Below, piece after piece: positions 63,594 through 64,000 of a stretch of DNA of 64,000 nucleotides. How positions within the stretch are numbered: position 1 is the stretch's first letter; each line of letters begins with the position of its first letter. The DNA is from Acididesulfobacillus acetoxydans (GTDB taxonomy: Bacteria > Bacillota > Desulfitobacteriia > Desulfitobacteriales > Desulfitobacteriaceae): NCBI RefSeq assembly GCF_900016645.1, contig NZ_CDGJ01000104.1; one strand, 5' to 3'. Under the pieces are notes generated by a model. The model did not search any database, was not told the DNA's origin, and was given only the letters and a program-made list of their open reading frames with translations. The translations under genes were made by a program, and so were the position numbers.

Positions 63594-64000
63594 ATGAAGT
63601 TTTGTGTAAATGGTTAAAACTACCAATAAGGAGTTGATCATTTATGCAAGATGTTAAAGACCGGTTAGCCCGTGAAGTCGCCAAGGACTGTAAGACCGTC
63701 GAAGACGTCCACAACACGCTCAAAGACCTCTTCAGACGCACCCTGCAGGAGATTCTGGAAACCGAGATGAGCGACCATCTTGGTTATGAAAAACACAGTG
63801 TTGAGGGCAACAATTCAGGCAACAGTCGCAATGGATATTCGAGAAAGACCATTCAAACACGTATGGGTGAAACAGAACTGGCGATTCCCCGGGATCGCAA
63901 CGGCGAGTTTGAACCACACATCATCAAGAAGTACGAGAAAAACGCCAGTGAACTCGAACAACAGATTATCGCGATGTATGCCAAAGACATGTCGACCCGG
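63594..64000 (+). mobile_element. IS256-family insertion sequence, left part
   Basis: The element begins around 63594-63600, where the HAD gene breaks off, and includes the AT-rich end GAAGTTTTGTGTAAA. It carries the transposase gene from 63644 and continues beyond the window. The exact terminal base cannot be set without the other end. Confidence 0.65.
63644..64000 (+). CDS. IS256-family transposase (3' end outside window)
   Basis: 119 codons from ATG 63644 with AAGGAG upstream. LFRRTLQEILETEMSDHLGY and GNSRNGYSRKTIQT are typical of the N-terminus of IS256 (Mutator-type) transposases. The DDE catalytic residues lie further on, outside the window. No damage is seen, so the element could be active. 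A 27-base scrap of the same gene sits at 3561. Confidence 0.9.
   Translation, partial: MQDVKDRLAREVAKDCKTVEDVHNTLKDLFRRTLQEILETEMSDHLGYEKHSVEGNNSGNSRNGYSRKTIQTRMGETELAIPRDRNGEFEPHIIKKYEKNASELEQQIIAMYAKDMSTR

Overview
This window most likely comes from a strictly anaerobic, spore-former-type Firmicute of the Peptococcaceae/Desulfitobacterium group. That is an inference from gene content: strong AAGGAGG ribosome-binding sites with many GTG/TTG starts, PucR/FdrA/xanthine-dehydrogenase purine genes, corrinoid and UroD-type methyltransferases, and relics of IS200/IS605, IS256, ISAzo13 and group II intron elements. No rRNA, tRNA or CRISPR array was found. Nearly all genes lie on the minus strand. 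The main exceptions are a plus-strand lacI-preA-codA-codB block and the mobile-element fragments.

Layout. 1-3.4 kb: a PucR-type purine regulator cut by the window edge, and a chemotaxis receptor. 3.5-4.2 kb: IS256/IS200 debris and a broken amidohydrolase. 4.2-18.35 kb (minus): one long nucleobase-degradation operon with a three-subunit molybdenum hydroxylase, AllH-AllF-AllG (oxamate carbamoyltransferase type), a cyclase-family hydrolase, carbamate kinase, nitroreductase, a GNAT-like protein, a thiolase-like protein with a DUF35 partner, and a uracil permease. 18.7-23.95 kb (plus): LacI regulator, PreA-like dehydrogenase, cytosine deaminase and cytosine permease, with two LacI-type operators before codA. 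24-28.4 kb: a graveyard of corrinoid/methyltransferase fragments and a broken adenine deaminase. 28.4-35.5 kb: D-aminoacylase, MFS transporter, YgeY-like M20 hydrolase, a truncated M24 protein and a BenE-like transporter. 36.3-43.5 kb: an IclR-regulated 2-oxo-acid cluster (hydratase, 4-hydroxy-2-oxovalerate aldolase, acetaldehyde dehydrogenase) together with NadC-like, molybdopterin-binding-fold, ferredoxin and LarA-like proteins. 44.1-44.26 kb: a group II intron 5' relic behind a hairpin. 44.4-57.5 kb: a sugar/polyol catabolic cluster that also carries a corrinoid protein and two UroD-family methyltransferases. 58-64 kb: a decaying PTS region (EI with an internal amber stop, an HPr relic, an intact HPr, a fructokinase fragment), insertion-sequence mosaics and an incoming IS256 copy that cuts a HAD phosphatase.

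How the genes work together. The first 24 kb looks like a nucleobase salvage-to-energy module. Bases are imported (UraA, CodB), deaminated or hydroxylated (CodA, Mo hydroxylase) and opened by steps not all present here. A carbamoyl group is then released as carbamoyl phosphate (AllFGH) and used by carbamate kinase to make ATP. The 36-43 kb cluster ends in pyruvate plus acetyl-CoA. The 44-57 kb cluster has everything for import, phosphorylation, oxidation, isomerisation and aldol cleavage of a sugar or polyol, and also methyl-transfer proteins. I infer a pathway for O-methylated sugars or polyols. It is the best candidate here for an undescribed system.
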